A DNA stretch of 63,472 nucleotides from Eubacteriaceae bacterium (GCA_029012125.1 JAQXLM010000024.1:1-63472), one strand, 5' to 3'; positions 16,118 to 24,718 are shown, counted from the stretch's first letter. Translations and numbers: made by a program. Notes: generated from the letters alone by a model not told the origin.

Positions 16118-16546
16118 ATGAGAGGACTTGATGAAATAGATAAAAAAATAATCGAATTATTGAGAGAGAACGCAAGGATGCCACTGAAGGACTTGTCAGC
16201 TCAGGTATTTCTTACCACTCCTGCGGTCTCATCCAGAATAGAAAAACTTGAAAAAGAAGGCATAATAAAGGGTTATCATGCCGATATCGACCTGGAAAAG
16301 CTGGGTTACGGAATCAAGGCATACATTATGATTACCGTTAAACCTGAAGATAGAGAAGCCTTTGCTGAATTTATAAAGGGCAAGGAATACATAATTGAAT
16401 GCAATCATATTACAGGAGTTTACTCTATGATTGTTAAGGCAGTGTTCCCGTCAACTACGCCGATGAACACCTTCGTGGGAGAACTCCATAGATTCGGCAA
16501 GACAGAAACGCTGGTTGTCTTCGACGGTGTGGTGGAGAACTTCTAA
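16118..16546 (+). CDS. Lrp/AsnC family transcriptional regulator
   Basis: A 142-residue regulator. The N-terminal AsnC helix-turn-helix (LDEIDKKIIELLRENARMPLK, then VSSRIEKLEKEGII) is followed by a RAM ligand-binding domain (YGIKAYIMITVKPEDREAF...GVYSMIVKAVF). Such proteins form octamers that sense amino acids. The open frame extends 69 bp upstream, but the promoter lies inside that extension and a GAGGAGG site precedes the ATG at 16118, so the short form is chosen. It is divergent from an EamA transporter that it probably controls. Confidence 0.9.
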   Translation: MRGLDEIDKKIIELLRENARMPLKDLSAQVFLTTPAVSSRIEKLEKEGIIKGYHADIDLEKLGYGIKAYIMITVKPEDREAFAEFIKGKEYIIECNHITGVYSMIVKAVFPSTTPMNTFVGELHRFGKTETLVVFDGVVENF

Positions 16547-16586
16547 ATTAAAAGGGGATTATTAATAGAGAAAGGGGATAGAGAAA

Positions 16587-16793
16587 ATGACTTTTTTATT
16601 TACAATTCTGATGATGGTAGTGTTTGTAAAGCTGATTGGTCTTGCAATTAAGATGACATGGGGCCTGTTTAAAATACTGATGGTGCTGATAGTTTTCCCT
16701 GCCATACTGATCGGTCTGGCCGTTGCCGGATTTTTCTACATTGCAATACCTGTTCTGGTATTGACCGGCGTCGTATCACTGATTAAAGGATAG
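16587..16793 (+). CDS. Small hydrophobic membrane protein
   Basis: A 68-residue protein that is almost entirely hydrophobic, with two predicted transmembrane helices (about residues 1-20 and 26-65, the latter perhaps split in two). The ribosome site is AAAGGGG at a suitable distance. I recognise no family or catalytic residue. It lies 40 bp after the Lrp gene and 20 bp before the SseB-like gene, so the three may be cotranscribed. Confidence 0.6.
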   Translation: MTFLFTILMMVVFVKLIGLAIKMTWGLFKILMVLIVFPAILIGLAVAGFFYIAIPVLVLTGVVSLIKG

Positions 16794-16813
16794 AGAACCA
16801 TAGGAGTTTTGAT

Positions 16814-17248
16814 GTGATTATGAGAGTAAAACCCGGAAATAAGGATAACGGAAGCACTCTTCTGATGCTTAAGCACACATATCTTGAGAAGAAAACTCAG
16901 AGGAACCTGAATGCTGTGCTGAGGTGTCTTGCCGCTTCAGAGGTATACCTTGGAGAAAGAAGCGGAGAAGGTAAAATCAAGACCGATGACGGAAGGTTAT
17001 TTGAGCCTGTTCTGATTACGGATGAGGAAGGAAAAAGACATCTTCCTGTCTTTTCCAACCTGCAGGTTTTACCCCAGGAATTCATCGAGGATGGAATATC
17101 TACAAAGATTTCTACAGAAATTTGTGTAGAAATATCAAAAAAAATTAACGATTTAGAAGGTGTGGTACTGGATCCTTTCGTGGAGCCGGTTTACCTTAAT
17201 TTTGAAAAAATCGATTTTTTAACCCATCTTCTCACATCAAGTAAATAG
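16814..17248 (+). CDS. SseB-like protein
   Basis: A 144-residue soluble protein. The segment DGRLFEPVLITDEEGKRHLP followed by VFSNLQ resembles the core of SseB-family proteins (P-V-F-T/S pattern). SseB proteins are poorly understood; E. coli SseB affects serine sensitivity. Either the GTG at 16814 or the ATG at 16820 could start it; AGGAG at 16802 is at a good distance from the GTG. A palindromic hairpin (17266-17290) follows the gene. Confidence 0.5.
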   Translation: MIMRVKPGNKDNGSTLLMLKHTYLEKKTQRNLNAVLRCLAASEVYLGERSGEGKIKTDDGRLFEPVLITDEEGKRHLPVFSNLQVLPQEFIEDGISTKISTEICVEISKKINDLEGVVLDPFVEPVYLNFEKIDFLTHLLTSSK

Positions 17249-17265
17249 AATGACTGCGACCAGAA

Positions 17266-17302
17266 CGAGCCGAAGAAAACCTTCGGCTCGAGGCGGTTTT
17301 TG
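17266..17302 (+). terminator. Terminator-like hairpin
   Basis: A perfect 10-bp stem CGAGCCGAAG / CTTCGGCTCG with loop AAAAC. A T-run (GGTTTTTG) begins 5 bp after the stem, a little later than ideal. It separates the SseB-like gene from the hydrogenase operon. Confidence 0.75.
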
Positions 17303-17391
17303 TCAAAAAAATAACGAGAAATGCTGAGTCAAAAAACCCTGAAACCCTTGAGATTGACAGAAACTTAACGGTTTCTCAACAAAATCCACAC

Positions 17392-17420
17392 TTGTATTTT
17401 TTGACAAAAAATGATATGCT
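17392..17420 (+). promoter_or_regulatory. Candidate promoter of the hydrogenase operon
   Basis: TTGTAT (17392-17397), 17-bp spacer and TATGCT (17415-17420), about 65 bp upstream of the first gene. A TTGACA also occurs in the spacer (17401-17406) but has no partner -10 at the right distance. Confidence 0.5.
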
Positions 17421-17487
17421 TTAGAGTGGTAAAAGGTTTGATGTATATGGATATACCCATAAGAACATATACAAAGGAGGTAATGTT

Positions 17488-17979
17488 TTGGAAAAGAAAA
17501 CAACGGTTCCGTTTAATGGAACGAAAGAGCAAGAAGACCAATTGCGTCAGATCATTGCAGAAATGAAAGACGAAAAAGGCTCTTTGATGCCTATTATGCA
17601 GAAGGCACAGGAAATCTATGGATACCTTCCATATGAGGTGCAGAAAATCATTTCAGATGATATGGGCGTTCCGATGGAAAAGATTTACGGAGTTGCTACT
17701 TTCTACTCAATGTTTAATCTTGAACCAAAAGGAAAGTACCAGATTTCGGTTTGCTTAGGTACTGCGTGCTATGTAAAGGGTTCCGGCCTGGTACTTGACA
17801 AAATCAAGGAGATTCTGGGAATTGATAGCGGACAGTGCACTCCTGATGGAAAGTTTTCACTAGATGCATGCAGATGCATAGGTGCTTGCGGACTTGCACC
17901 GGTTATGATGATTAACGACGAGGTATACGGCAAGATCAGCGTGGATGAAATCCCCGGAATTCTTGCTAAATACGAATAA
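17488..17979 (+). CDS. hndA: NuoE-like [2Fe-2S] hydrogenase subunit (HndA)
   Basis: A 163-residue thioredoxin-like ferredoxin of the NuoE/HndA family. Four cysteine ligands for a [2Fe-2S] cluster are visible in SVCLGTACYV and DACRCIGACG. With the NuoF-like and catalytic subunits it forms the electron-bifurcating or NAD(P)-linked [FeFe] hydrogenase. The start is a TTG at 17488, chosen because GGAGG lies 7 bp upstream and no in-frame ATG is nearby. Its stop overlaps the next start by one base (TAATG). Confidence 0.93.
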   Translation: MEKKTTVPFNGTKEQEDQLRQIIAEMKDEKGSLMPIMQKAQEIYGYLPYEVQKIISDDMGVPMEKIYGVATFYSMFNLEPKGKYQISVCLGTACYVKGSGLVLDKIKEILGIDSGQCTPDGKFSLDACRCIGACGLAPVMMINDEVYGKISVDEIPGILAKYE

Positions 17980-18524
17980 TGCTACCGGAAATATCACTCA
18001 ACATTCTTGATATCAGTCAGAATTCTTTAAAAGCCGGAGCTTCCCTTGTAGAAATATCGGTTGCTATTGATTCCGCTAAGAATGAGCTGCTGTTTTCCAT
18101 AATCGACGATGGATGCGGAATGACAGATGAGCAGGTGGAGAATGTGGTTGATCCATTTTTCACATCCAGAACAACCAGAAAGGTTGGCCTTGGAATACCT
18201 TTTCTGAAGCAGTCAGCTGAAGGAACCGGCGGAAGCTTTGAGATAAAATCTGAGGTTGGCAAGGGCACGGAAATCAAAGCCCTGTTCCATACGGATCACA
18301 TAGACTGTATGCCTCTCGGAGATATTTCTGAGACCATCCTTACAATTGTCACCATGGCAGAAGACGTAGATATTCTTTACACCTACAGTGTTGATGAGAA
18401 AAGTTTCTCCCTGGATACCAGGGAAATGAGAACCATATTAGGAGACATATCTTTTTCGGAACCGGAAGTGAGAGATTTTATAAAAGGCTATCTGACAGAG
18501 AATAAGCAGGATGTTGACAGATAG
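17979..18524 (+). CDS. Stand-alone histidine-kinase-type ATPase (HATPase_c)
   Basis: A 181-residue soluble protein holding only the GHKL ATP-binding fold: N-box near residues 10-19 (DISQNSLKAGA), G1 box IDDGCGM, and a G2-like GLGIPFLKQSAEGTGG with FEIKSEVGKGTEI. There is no dimerisation domain with a phospho-accepting His and no sensor or membrane region. The C-terminal 80 residues are unassigned. It overlaps hndA by one base and is inserted between hndA and hndB, so it is co-produced with the hydrogenase. A regulatory kinase, an anti-sigma factor or an assembly ATPase are possible; none is shown. Confidence 0.82.
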   Translation: MLPEISLNILDISQNSLKAGASLVEISVAIDSAKNELLFSIIDDGCGMTDEQVENVVDPFFTSRTTRKVGLGIPFLKQSAEGTGGSFEIKSEVGKGTEIKALFHTDHIDCMPLGDISETILTIVTMAEDVDILYTYSVDEKSFSLDTREMRTILGDISFSEPEVRDFIKGYLTENKQDVDR

Positions 18525-18547
18525 AGTAGGAGATAACGGAGGAAACA

Positions 18548-18919
18548 ATGAAATCACTTGAAGAATTAAGAGCAATAAAAGAAAGAATGCAGGGCCAGAT
18601 TGGTGTTCGTGCAGAAAGCTCTAACGAAACACGCGTTGTTGTAGGTATGGCAACATGCGGAATCGCCAGCGGTGCAAGACCTGTATTAAATAGACTTGTT
18701 GAAGAAGTACATAACCACAAGGTACCGAATGTAATCGTGTCACAGACAGGATGCATCGGACTTTGCCAGTTTGAACCTATTGTTGAGGTTTTTGAACCCG
18801 GCAAGGAAAAGGTTACATATATTAAAATGGATGCTGCCAAGGCATCAATCGTAGTGGAAAAGCATTTAATCGGCGGCACTCCTGTTGCTGAGTACATGCT
18901 TGAATCTGATTTTCGTTAA
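18548..18919 (+). CDS. hndB: HndB-type [2Fe-2S] ferredoxin-like subunit
   Basis: A 123-residue thioredoxin-like protein with cysteines in VGMATCGIASGARP and SQTGCIGLCQFEP, the pattern of a [2Fe-2S] cluster in the HndB family. It carries electrons within the NAD(P)-linked hydrogenase. The ribosome site ACGGAGGAAAC lies just before the ATG. It stands 12 bp from hndC. Confidence 0.92.
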   Translation: MKSLEELRAIKERMQGQIGVRAESSNETRVVVGMATCGIASGARPVLNRLVEEVHNHKVPNVIVSQTGCIGLCQFEPIVEVFEPGKEKVTYIKMDAAKASIVVEKHLIGGTPVAEYMLESDFR

Positions 18920-18931
18920 GGGGGTTTTTCA

Positions 18932-20722
18932 ATGTATCGTGCACATGTATTAGTCTGTGGTGGTACAGGCTGCGCATCATGCGACAGCGAGAAAATCATC
19001 CAGAAATTAAAAGAAGCATTATTAAACTTTGATCTTCAGAATGAAGTAAGCGTAGTACAGACAGGATGTCACGGACTTTGTGCAAAGGGTCCGATTATGG
19101 TTGTATATCCTGACGCAGTTACATACTCACAGGTTAGCCTAAGCGACATTCCTGAAATCGTGGAGGAACACCTTCTTAAGGGAAGAATTGTTGAACGTCT
19201 GGTTTACACAGAATCAGCTATGGATGACAAGCTTGCTTCACTGAATGAAACAGCATTCTACAGAAAGCAGAAGAGAGTAGCTCTGAGAAACTGCGGTGTT
19301 ATCAACCCTGAATCAATTGATGAATACATCGGAACTGACGGATATGAAGCACTTGGAAGAGTTCTTACAGAGATGACTCCTGATGAGGTTATCCAGACTA
19401 TCTTAGACAGTGGATTGAGAGGACGTGGAGGAGCAGGCTTCCCTACAGGTCTTAAGTGGAGATTTGCTTCCGGAAACAGAGGAAACGTTAAAATATATGT
19501 CTGCTGCAACGCCGATGATGGAGACCCTGGTGCATTCATGGACAGATCCGTACTTGAAGGCGACCCTCATGTAGTACTTGAAGCTATGGCCATTGCCGGC
19601 TATGCTATCGGAGCAAATCAGGGTTACATTTACGTTCGTGCTGAATATCCAATTGCTGTTCAGCGTCTGAAGATTGCAATCCAGCAGGCAAGAGAATACG
19701 GTCTGCTGGGAAAAGATATTTTCGGAACAGGCTTTGACTTCGATATCGACATCAGACTTGGAGCAGGAGCATTCGTATGCGGTGAAGAAACTGCACTGAT
19801 GACTTCAATAGAAGGAAATCGTGGAGAACCAAGACCAAGACCTCCTTTCCCTGCTGTTAAAGGTCTGTTTGAAAGTCCGACAATACTGAACAACGTAGAA
19901 ACATATGCAAACATTCCTCGTATAATCTTAAACGGTGCAGAATGGTTTGCTTCAATGGGTACTGAAAAATCAAAGGGTACTAAGGTATTCGCTCTGGGCG
20001 GCAAGATTAACAATACAGGACTTGTTGAAATCCCAATGGGTACAACACTTCGCACAGTTATCGATGAAATCGGTGGCGGAATTCCTAACGGAAAGAAGTT
20101 TAAGGCTGCTCAGACAGGTGGTCCTTCCGGTGGATGTATCCCTGCTGAACACTTTGATATCCCTATCGATTACGACAACCTGATTGCCATCGGTTCCATG
20201 ATGGGTTCCGGCGGACTTATTGTAATGGACGAAGACAACTGTATGGTAGATATCGCTAAGTTCTTCTTAGAATTTACAGTAGATGAATCCTGCGGTAAGT
20301 GTACACCTTGTCGTATCGGTACTAAGAGAATGTACGAAATCCTTGACAAGATTACTAAGGGACAGGGAACAATGGAAGATATCGATAAGCTGGAAGAGCT
20401 GGCTTACTATATCAAGAACAATGCACTTTGCGGTTTAGGCCAGACAGCACCTAACCCTGTTCTGTCAACACTTCGTTATTTCAGAGATGAATATGAAGCT
20501 CATGTAAAGGAAAAGAGATGTCCTGCAGGAGTATGTAAAGACCTGCTTCAGTACACAATTGATCCTGAAAAATGTAAGGGATGTACTAAGTGTGCAAGAA
20601 ACTGTCCTACAAGAGCTATCACAGGAAACGTGAAGGAAGTTCATGTTATCGATCAGGATAAATGTATCAAGTGCGGCGCATGTCTGGACAACTGCAGCTT
20701 TGATGCAATTACAAAGAAGTAA
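18932..20722 (+). CDS. hndC: NuoF-like flavoprotein subunit of the hydrogenase (HndC)
   Basis: A 596-residue subunit. Residues 1-105 form a thioredoxin-like [2Fe-2S] domain (CGGTGCASCDS, QTGCHGLCAKGP). The middle is the NuoF core with the NADH/FMN loops (GLRGRGGAGFPTGLKW, CNADDGDPGAFMDR, GAGAFVCGEETAL). A [4Fe-4S] motif CGKCTPCRIGT lies near residue 455. The C-terminus adds two [4Fe-4S] ferredoxin motifs (CKGCTKCARNCPT and CIKCGACLDNC). This is the site of NAD(H) reaction and, in bifurcating enzymes, of flavin-based electron splitting. The length matches HndC/HydB (about 600). Confidence 0.95.
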   Translation: MYRAHVLVCGGTGCASCDSEKIIQKLKEALLNFDLQNEVSVVQTGCHGLCAKGPIMVVYPDAVTYSQVSLSDIPEIVEEHLLKGRIVERLVYTESAMDDKLASLNETAFYRKQKRVALRNCGVINPESIDEYIGTDGYEALGRVLTEMTPDEVIQTILDSGLRGRGGAGFPTGLKWRFASGNRGNVKIYVCCNADDGDPGAFMDRSVLEGDPHVVLEAMAIAGYAIGANQGYIYVRAEYPIAVQRLKIAIQQAREYGLLGKDIFGTGFDFDIDIRLGAGAFVCGEETALMTSIEGNRGEPRPRPPFPAVKGLFESPTILNNVETYANIPRIILNGAEWFASMGTEKSKGTKVFALGGKINNTGLVEIPMGTTLRTVIDEIGGGIPNGKKFKAAQTGGPSGGCIPAEHFDIPIDYDNLIAIGSMMGSGGLIVMDEDNCMVDIAKFFLEFTVDESCGKCTPCRIGTKRMYEILDKITKGQGTMEDIDKLEELAYYIKNNALCGLGQTAPNPVLSTLRYFRDEYEAHVKEKRCPAGVCKDLLQYTIDPEKCKGCTKCARNCPTRAITGNVKEVHVIDQDKCIKCGACLDNCSFDAITKK

Positions 20723-20735
20723 TGGAGGAACGACT

Positions 20736-22481
20736 ATGGAAATGATTAATTTAAAAATGAATGGTGTCGATATTCAGGCACCTGCAGGTTCAACCATTCT
20801 GGAAGCTGCTAGATTGAATAACATCGAAATTCCTACATTATGCTATTTGAAGGACATTAATGAAATCGGTGCTTGCAGAATCTGCGTAGTAGAAGTTAAG
20901 GGTGCAAGAACTCTGGTAACTTCATGTGTATATCCTATTAACGAAGGTATGGAGGTATGGACATCATCACCTCTTGTAATGGAATCCAGAAAGAAAACAT
21001 TACAGCTTATACTTTCCAACCACGACAGAAAATGTCTGTCATGCGTAAGAAGCGGAAACTGTGAACTTCAGCAGTTATGCCGCAAATACGGCGTAGATGA
21101 TGAAGGATATTACGACGGAGAGCGTACAGTATGTGAACTTGACACAACTGCCGCTCACATGGTTCGTGACAATACCAAGTGTATCCTTTGCCGTCGCTGC
21201 ACATCAACCTGTGAAAAGGTACAGGCAGTAGGCGTTATCGGAGCCAATGAAAGAGGTTTCAGAACCAATATCGGCTCACAGTTTGAAATGGGTCTTGGAG
21301 AGACATCATGCGTATCCTGCGGTCAGTGTATCGTGGCATGTCCTACAGGAGCTATCTATGAAAAGGATTTCACAAGTGAAATCTTTGATCTAATCGCTGA
21401 TCCTAAGAAGCACGTTGTGGTTCAGGTTGCACCTGCAGTTCGTGCTGCATTAGGTGAGGAATTCGGTTATGAAATCGGTACAGATGTAGAAGGTAAGCTT
21501 GCAGCATCACTGAGAAGACTGGGATTCGACAAGGTATTCGATACTAACTTCTCTGCTGACCTTACTATCATGGAAGAAGCTACAGAGTTCCTTGACAGAG
21601 TACAGAACGGTGGCGTACTTCCAATGATTACATCATGTTCACCGGGATGGATTAAATACTGCGAACACTACTTCCCTGAAATGACTGAGAATCTGTCAAG
21701 CTGTAAGTCACCTCAGCAGATGTTCGGTGCAATTGCAAAGTCATATTATGCTGAAAAGGAAGGAATTCCAAAAGAAGATATCGTTGTTGTCAGCGTAATG
21801 CCTTGTACCGCTAAGAAGTTTGAAATCGGCAGAGACGATCAGGCAGCAAACGGAGTCGCTGATGTTGACTATGCTATCACTACCCGTGAACTTGCTCGTA
21901 TGATCAAACGTTACGGTATCGACTTCAACAGCCTGCCTAATGAAGAATTTGACCTGCCACTGGGTCTTGGAACCGGTGCTGCAGTTATCTTCGGAGCAAC
22001 AGGCGGAGTAATGGAAGCAGCACTTCGTACAGCAGTTGAAAAGCTGACAGGAGATGAGCTGGCTTCACTGGACTTCAAAGATGTAAGAGGTGTTGAAGGC
22101 ATTAAGGAAGCAAGCTATGATGTTGCCGGCATGACAGTTAAGGTAGCAGTTGCATCCGGTCTTGCAAACGCAAAGAAGCTTCTGACTATGGTTAAGAACG
22201 GAGAAGCGGATTATCACTTCATCGAAATCATGGGATGCCCTGGCGGATGTGTAAACGGAGGAGGACAGCCTCAGCAGCCTGGAAGCGTAAGAAACTTCAG
22301 AGATATCAGAGCTGAGCGTGCAGCAGTTCTTTACAATATTGACAAGAACAATCCAATTCGTAAGTCACATGAAAACCCTGCAATAATCGAGCTGTATGAC
22401 ACTTACCTTGGTGAACCGGGCAGTCACAGAGCACACGAATTATTACACACAACTTATGTGAAACGTACTGTAAACAAGTAA
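20736..22481 (+). CDS. hndD: Catalytic [FeFe] hydrogenase subunit (HndD / HydA)
   Basis: A 581-residue group-A [FeFe] hydrogenase. In order it has a plant-type [2Fe-2S] domain (CYLKDINEIGACRICVVEV), a His-Cys3 [4Fe-4S] segment (HDRKCLSCVRSGNCEL), two [4Fe-4S] motifs (CILCRRCTSTCEK, CVSCGQCIVACP) and the H-cluster domain. The H-cluster ligands are Cys301 (TSCSPGW), Cys357 (MPCTAKK), Cys501 and Cys505 (GCPGGCVNGG). A short small-subunit-like tail follows. The frame is open 93 bp further upstream into hndC, but GGAGG before ATG 20736 defines the start. It reduces protons with electrons from ferredoxin and NADH, or oxidises H2. Confidence 0.96.
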   Translation: MEMINLKMNGVDIQAPAGSTILEAARLNNIEIPTLCYLKDINEIGACRICVVEVKGARTLVTSCVYPINEGMEVWTSSPLVMESRKKTLQLILSNHDRKCLSCVRSGNCELQQLCRKYGVDDEGYYDGERTVCELDTTAAHMVRDNTKCILCRRCTSTCEKVQAVGVIGANERGFRTNIGSQFEMGLGETSCVSCGQCIVACPTGAIYEKDFTSEIFDLIADPKKHVVVQVAPAVRAALGEEFGYEIGTDVEGKLAASLRRLGFDKVFDTNFSADLTIMEEATEFLDRVQNGGVLPMITSCSPGWIKYCEHYFPEMTENLSSCKSPQQMFGAIAKSYYAEKEGIPKEDIVVVSVMPCTAKKFEIGRDDQAANGVADVDYAITTRELARMIKRYGIDFNSLPNEEFDLPLGLGTGAAVIFGATGGVMEAALRTAVEKLTGDELASLDFKDVRGVEGIKEASYDVAGMTVKVAVASGLANAKKLLTMVKNGEADYHFIEIMGCPGGCVNGGGQPQQPGSVRNFRDIRAERAAVLYNIDKNNPIRKSHENPAIIELYDTYLGEPGSHRAHELLHTTYVKRTVNK

Positions 22482-22527
22482 ATAACACATAAGTTGCAGC
22501 AGAATAATAACAGTAATTTACAAAGCT

Positions 22528-22551
22528 CACTATCTCCTTCGGGAGGTAGTG
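22528..22551 (+). other. UUCG-capped hairpin between hndD and the accessory genes
   Basis: A 10-bp stem CACTATCTCC / GGAGGTAGTG (one G-U pair) closed by the very stable loop TTCG, 47 bp after hndD. No T-run follows. It may mark a 3' end or slow exonucleases so that hndA-D outnumber the downstream accessory genes. Confidence 0.65.
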
Positions 22552-22577
22552 GGTATTTGCGTATATATGGAGGAACA

Positions 22578-22940
22578 ATGAAAGTCTGCAATATCAAGGA
22601 AATGCTTGAGGGAAGATTTGTTACGGAAGAAACAGAAGAAATACTTAATCATACCGTTAGTGCAGCATACGCAACGGATTTAATGAGCGAGGTTCTGGCA
22701 TATACTATGGAGAATGCTATTCTGGTAACAGGACTTAACAATCCTCAGGTAGTGAGAACCAGTGAAATGATGGATATTCCGGTTATTGTTTTTGTTAGAG
22801 CCAAGGAACCAAGCAAGCAGATGGTTGCCCTTGCCCAGAGATCCGGAATAGCAATTATGATAACTAATCATAGCATGTTTAACTGCTGCGGAATATTGCA
22901 TGAAGCAGGTCTGTTAGGAGGTGCAGAATATGGAAAATAG
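22578..22940 (+). CDS. DRTGG domain protein (hydrogenase-linked)
   Basis: A 120-residue soluble protein that is essentially one DRTGG-type domain (MKVCNIKEMLEGRFV; later ENAILVTGLNNPQVVRTSEM, VIVFVRAKEPSK). DRTGG domains are found in phosphotransacetylases and CBS proteins and have unknown function, probably ligand or nucleotide sensing. Cys109-Cys110 occur in NHSMFNCCGILHEAG. The frame is open from 22494, but GGAGGAAC before ATG 22578 sets the start. It overlaps the next gene by 11 bp. A second copy sits three genes on. Confidence 0.75.
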   Translation: MKVCNIKEMLEGRFVTEETEEILNHTVSAAYATDLMSEVLAYTMENAILVTGLNNPQVVRTSEMMDIPVIVFVRAKEPSKQMVALAQRSGIAIMITNHSMFNCCGILHEAGLLGGAEYGK

Positions 22941-23352
22941 TATTCATCTGCAGTACACCGTAGACGGAACCGACTTTACAAAGGCGGGGGAGGCCAGCAG
23001 CGACGTAAAGCATAAGCTGAAAAAACTGAATGTTCCCACAGATGCACTAAGACGAATAGCTCTAGCTATGTATGAGGGAGAAATCAACATGGTAGCTCAT
23101 GCCGACGGCGGAACTATCGATGTAGATATATATGAAGATAAACTGACAATGGTTCTGGATGATGTAGGCCCGGGAATTCAGGATGTTGACCTTGCCATAC
23201 AGGAAGGATATTCCACTGCCTCACAGGAAGTCAGGAGCCTGGGCTTTGGCGCCGGAATGGGATTGCCAAACATGAAACGTTCATCTGACGAAATGAAAAT
23301 AGAGACAGAAATAAATGTAGGAACAAAAATTACTATGACAGTGTATTATTAA
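22930..23352 (+). CDS. RsbW-like anti-sigma-type ATPase
   Basis: A 140-residue GHKL ATPase of the RsbW/SpoIIAB type. The N-box region is RIALAMYEGEINMVAHADGG, the G1-like box is VLDDVGPGIQDVD and the G2 box FGAGMGLPNMKRSSDEM. Relatives bind and phosphorylate anti-anti-sigma proteins or sequester sigma factors. No STAS-type partner is present in this window, and the gene is embedded in the hydrogenase operon, so its partner is probably hydrogenase-linked. GGAGG before ATG 22930 and the overlap with the DRTGG gene indicate translational coupling. Confidence 0.82.
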   Translation: MENSIHLQYTVDGTDFTKAGEASSDVKHKLKKLNVPTDALRRIALAMYEGEINMVAHADGGTIDVDIYEDKLTMVLDDVGPGIQDVDLAIQEGYSTASQEVRSLGFGAGMGLPNMKRSSDEMKIETEINVGTKITMTVYY

Positions 23353-23364
23353 GGGGATTTTGAT

Positions 23365-24717
23365 ATGGAGAAAAATGTACAATTTTATCATTCGGTTTAT
23401 CTGGATGGGAAAAACTGTAAAGGTTGTATAAACTGCATAAAAAGATGTCCGACGAAAGCAATCAGAGTTCGCAAGGGTATGGCCAGAATTATCAGACAGT
23501 ACTGTATAGACTGCGGAGAATGTATCAGACAGTGCCCATACGATGCAAAGAAGACCAAACGACATAAGCTGGATTACGTCTTCGAAAAATACAAGTATAC
23601 GGTTGCTTTGCCGCCACCTGAGTTATACAGCCAGTTTAACAATATAACCGATACCAACATTATTCTGACCGGCCTGAAAAAGCTGGGATTTGATGATGTA
23701 TTCGAAGTAAGCGCAGCAGCTGAGCTGGTATCTGAGGCTACACGAAATTTTATAAAAGAGAATGAAGACAAATGGCCTCTGGTAAGTACTGCATGTCCAA
23801 GCGTTACAAGACTTATCAGAGCACGTTTCCCGGGACTTGTAAGTCATCTTTTACCTATTGTTTCACCGGTTGAAGTAGCAGCAAGCATTGCAAAACAGCG
23901 AGCGGTAAAGGAAACAGGTCTTTCACCGGAGGAAATCGGAGTAGTGTTTATTTCTTCATGCGCCTCAAGGGTTGCAAATATAGTTGACACTATAGGCATG
24001 AATTACAGCCCTGTAGATGATGCAGTGGCAATCAAGGATATATATCCTGCTCTTGTGGCAGCTATGTCAAAGCTTACAGAGGACGACATAGAAGATCTGA
24101 CTATTTCCGGCAAAATCGGTGTTGGCTGGGGTATCAGCGGAGGCGAAGCCAAAGGGTTATTCACATATGAATATCTTGCAGCGGACGGAATTGAAAACGT
24201 TATTAATGTTCTGGAGGAGCTGGAAGACGAGAAACTGTCTGACAGAATCAGATTTATAGAACTTAATGCCTGCAGCGGAGGCTGTGTGGGAGGAACTCTT
24301 ACAGTTGAAAATCCGTATATCGCAACATCAAAGAATCATCGTATTACCAAAGATAAAGAGATCGCAATCGCCAAGATTGAGGATTACAAAAAGGAATACC
24401 GTCTTGATATGTCATGGACAATTCCTGTTGAATATATACCGGTATATCAGCTGGGAGACAGCATGATAGAAAGTATGACCATGATGTCAGAGAGAGAAGA
24501 AATCTTGAAGGAGCTTCCCGGACTGGATTGCGGAGCCTGTGGTGCACCAACCTGTAAATCACTGGCAGAGGACGTAGTCAGAGGATACGCAAAGAAAGAA
24601 GACTGCATATACCTGATGAGATCTGAGTTCTCTGAATTGAGAGATGAGTACCGAGAGCTTCGACAGAGGAGTCAACTGTTTGCGGAAACACATGAAGATG
24701 ACCATAAGGAGGAATAA
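23365..24717 (+). CDS. HydS-like [FeFe] hydrogenase homologue (putative H2 sensor)
   Basis: A 450-residue protein. Residues 15-60 carry two [4Fe-4S] ferredoxin motifs (CKGCINCIKRCPTKA, CIDCGECIRQCPYDA). The middle is an iron-only hydrogenase large-subunit domain with STACPSVTRL, ISSCASRVAN and NACSGGCVGG: the four H-cluster cysteines are kept, but surrounding catalytic residues (the PC and KK of MPCTAKK) are lost. Near residue 386 a further [4Fe-4S] motif (LDCGACGAPTC...C) is followed by a short charged coiled coil. This is how putatively sensory group C hydrogenases look, here without a PAS domain. A redox or H2 sensing role is inferred. Confidence 0.85.
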   Translation: MEKNVQFYHSVYLDGKNCKGCINCIKRCPTKAIRVRKGMARIIRQYCIDCGECIRQCPYDAKKTKRHKLDYVFEKYKYTVALPPPELYSQFNNITDTNIILTGLKKLGFDDVFEVSAAAELVSEATRNFIKENEDKWPLVSTACPSVTRLIRARFPGLVSHLLPIVSPVEVAASIAKQRAVKETGLSPEEIGVVFISSCASRVANIVDTIGMNYSPVDDAVAIKDIYPALVAAMSKLTEDDIEDLTISGKIGVGWGISGGEAKGLFTYEYLAADGIENVINVLEELEDEKLSDRIRFIELNACSGGCVGGTLTVENPYIATSKNHRITKDKEIAIAKIEDYKKEYRLDMSWTIPVEYIPVYQLGDSMIESMTMMSEREEILKELPGLDCGACGAPTCKSLAEDVVRGYAKKEDCIYLMRSEFSELRDEYRELRQRSQLFAETHEDDHKEE

Positions 24718-24718
24718 T

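Noticed and set aside
20643-20735. An extended N-terminus for the catalytic hydrogenase subunit
   Set aside because: The extension lies inside the end of hndC in another frame, while GGAGG before ATG 20736 gives the normal HndD length.
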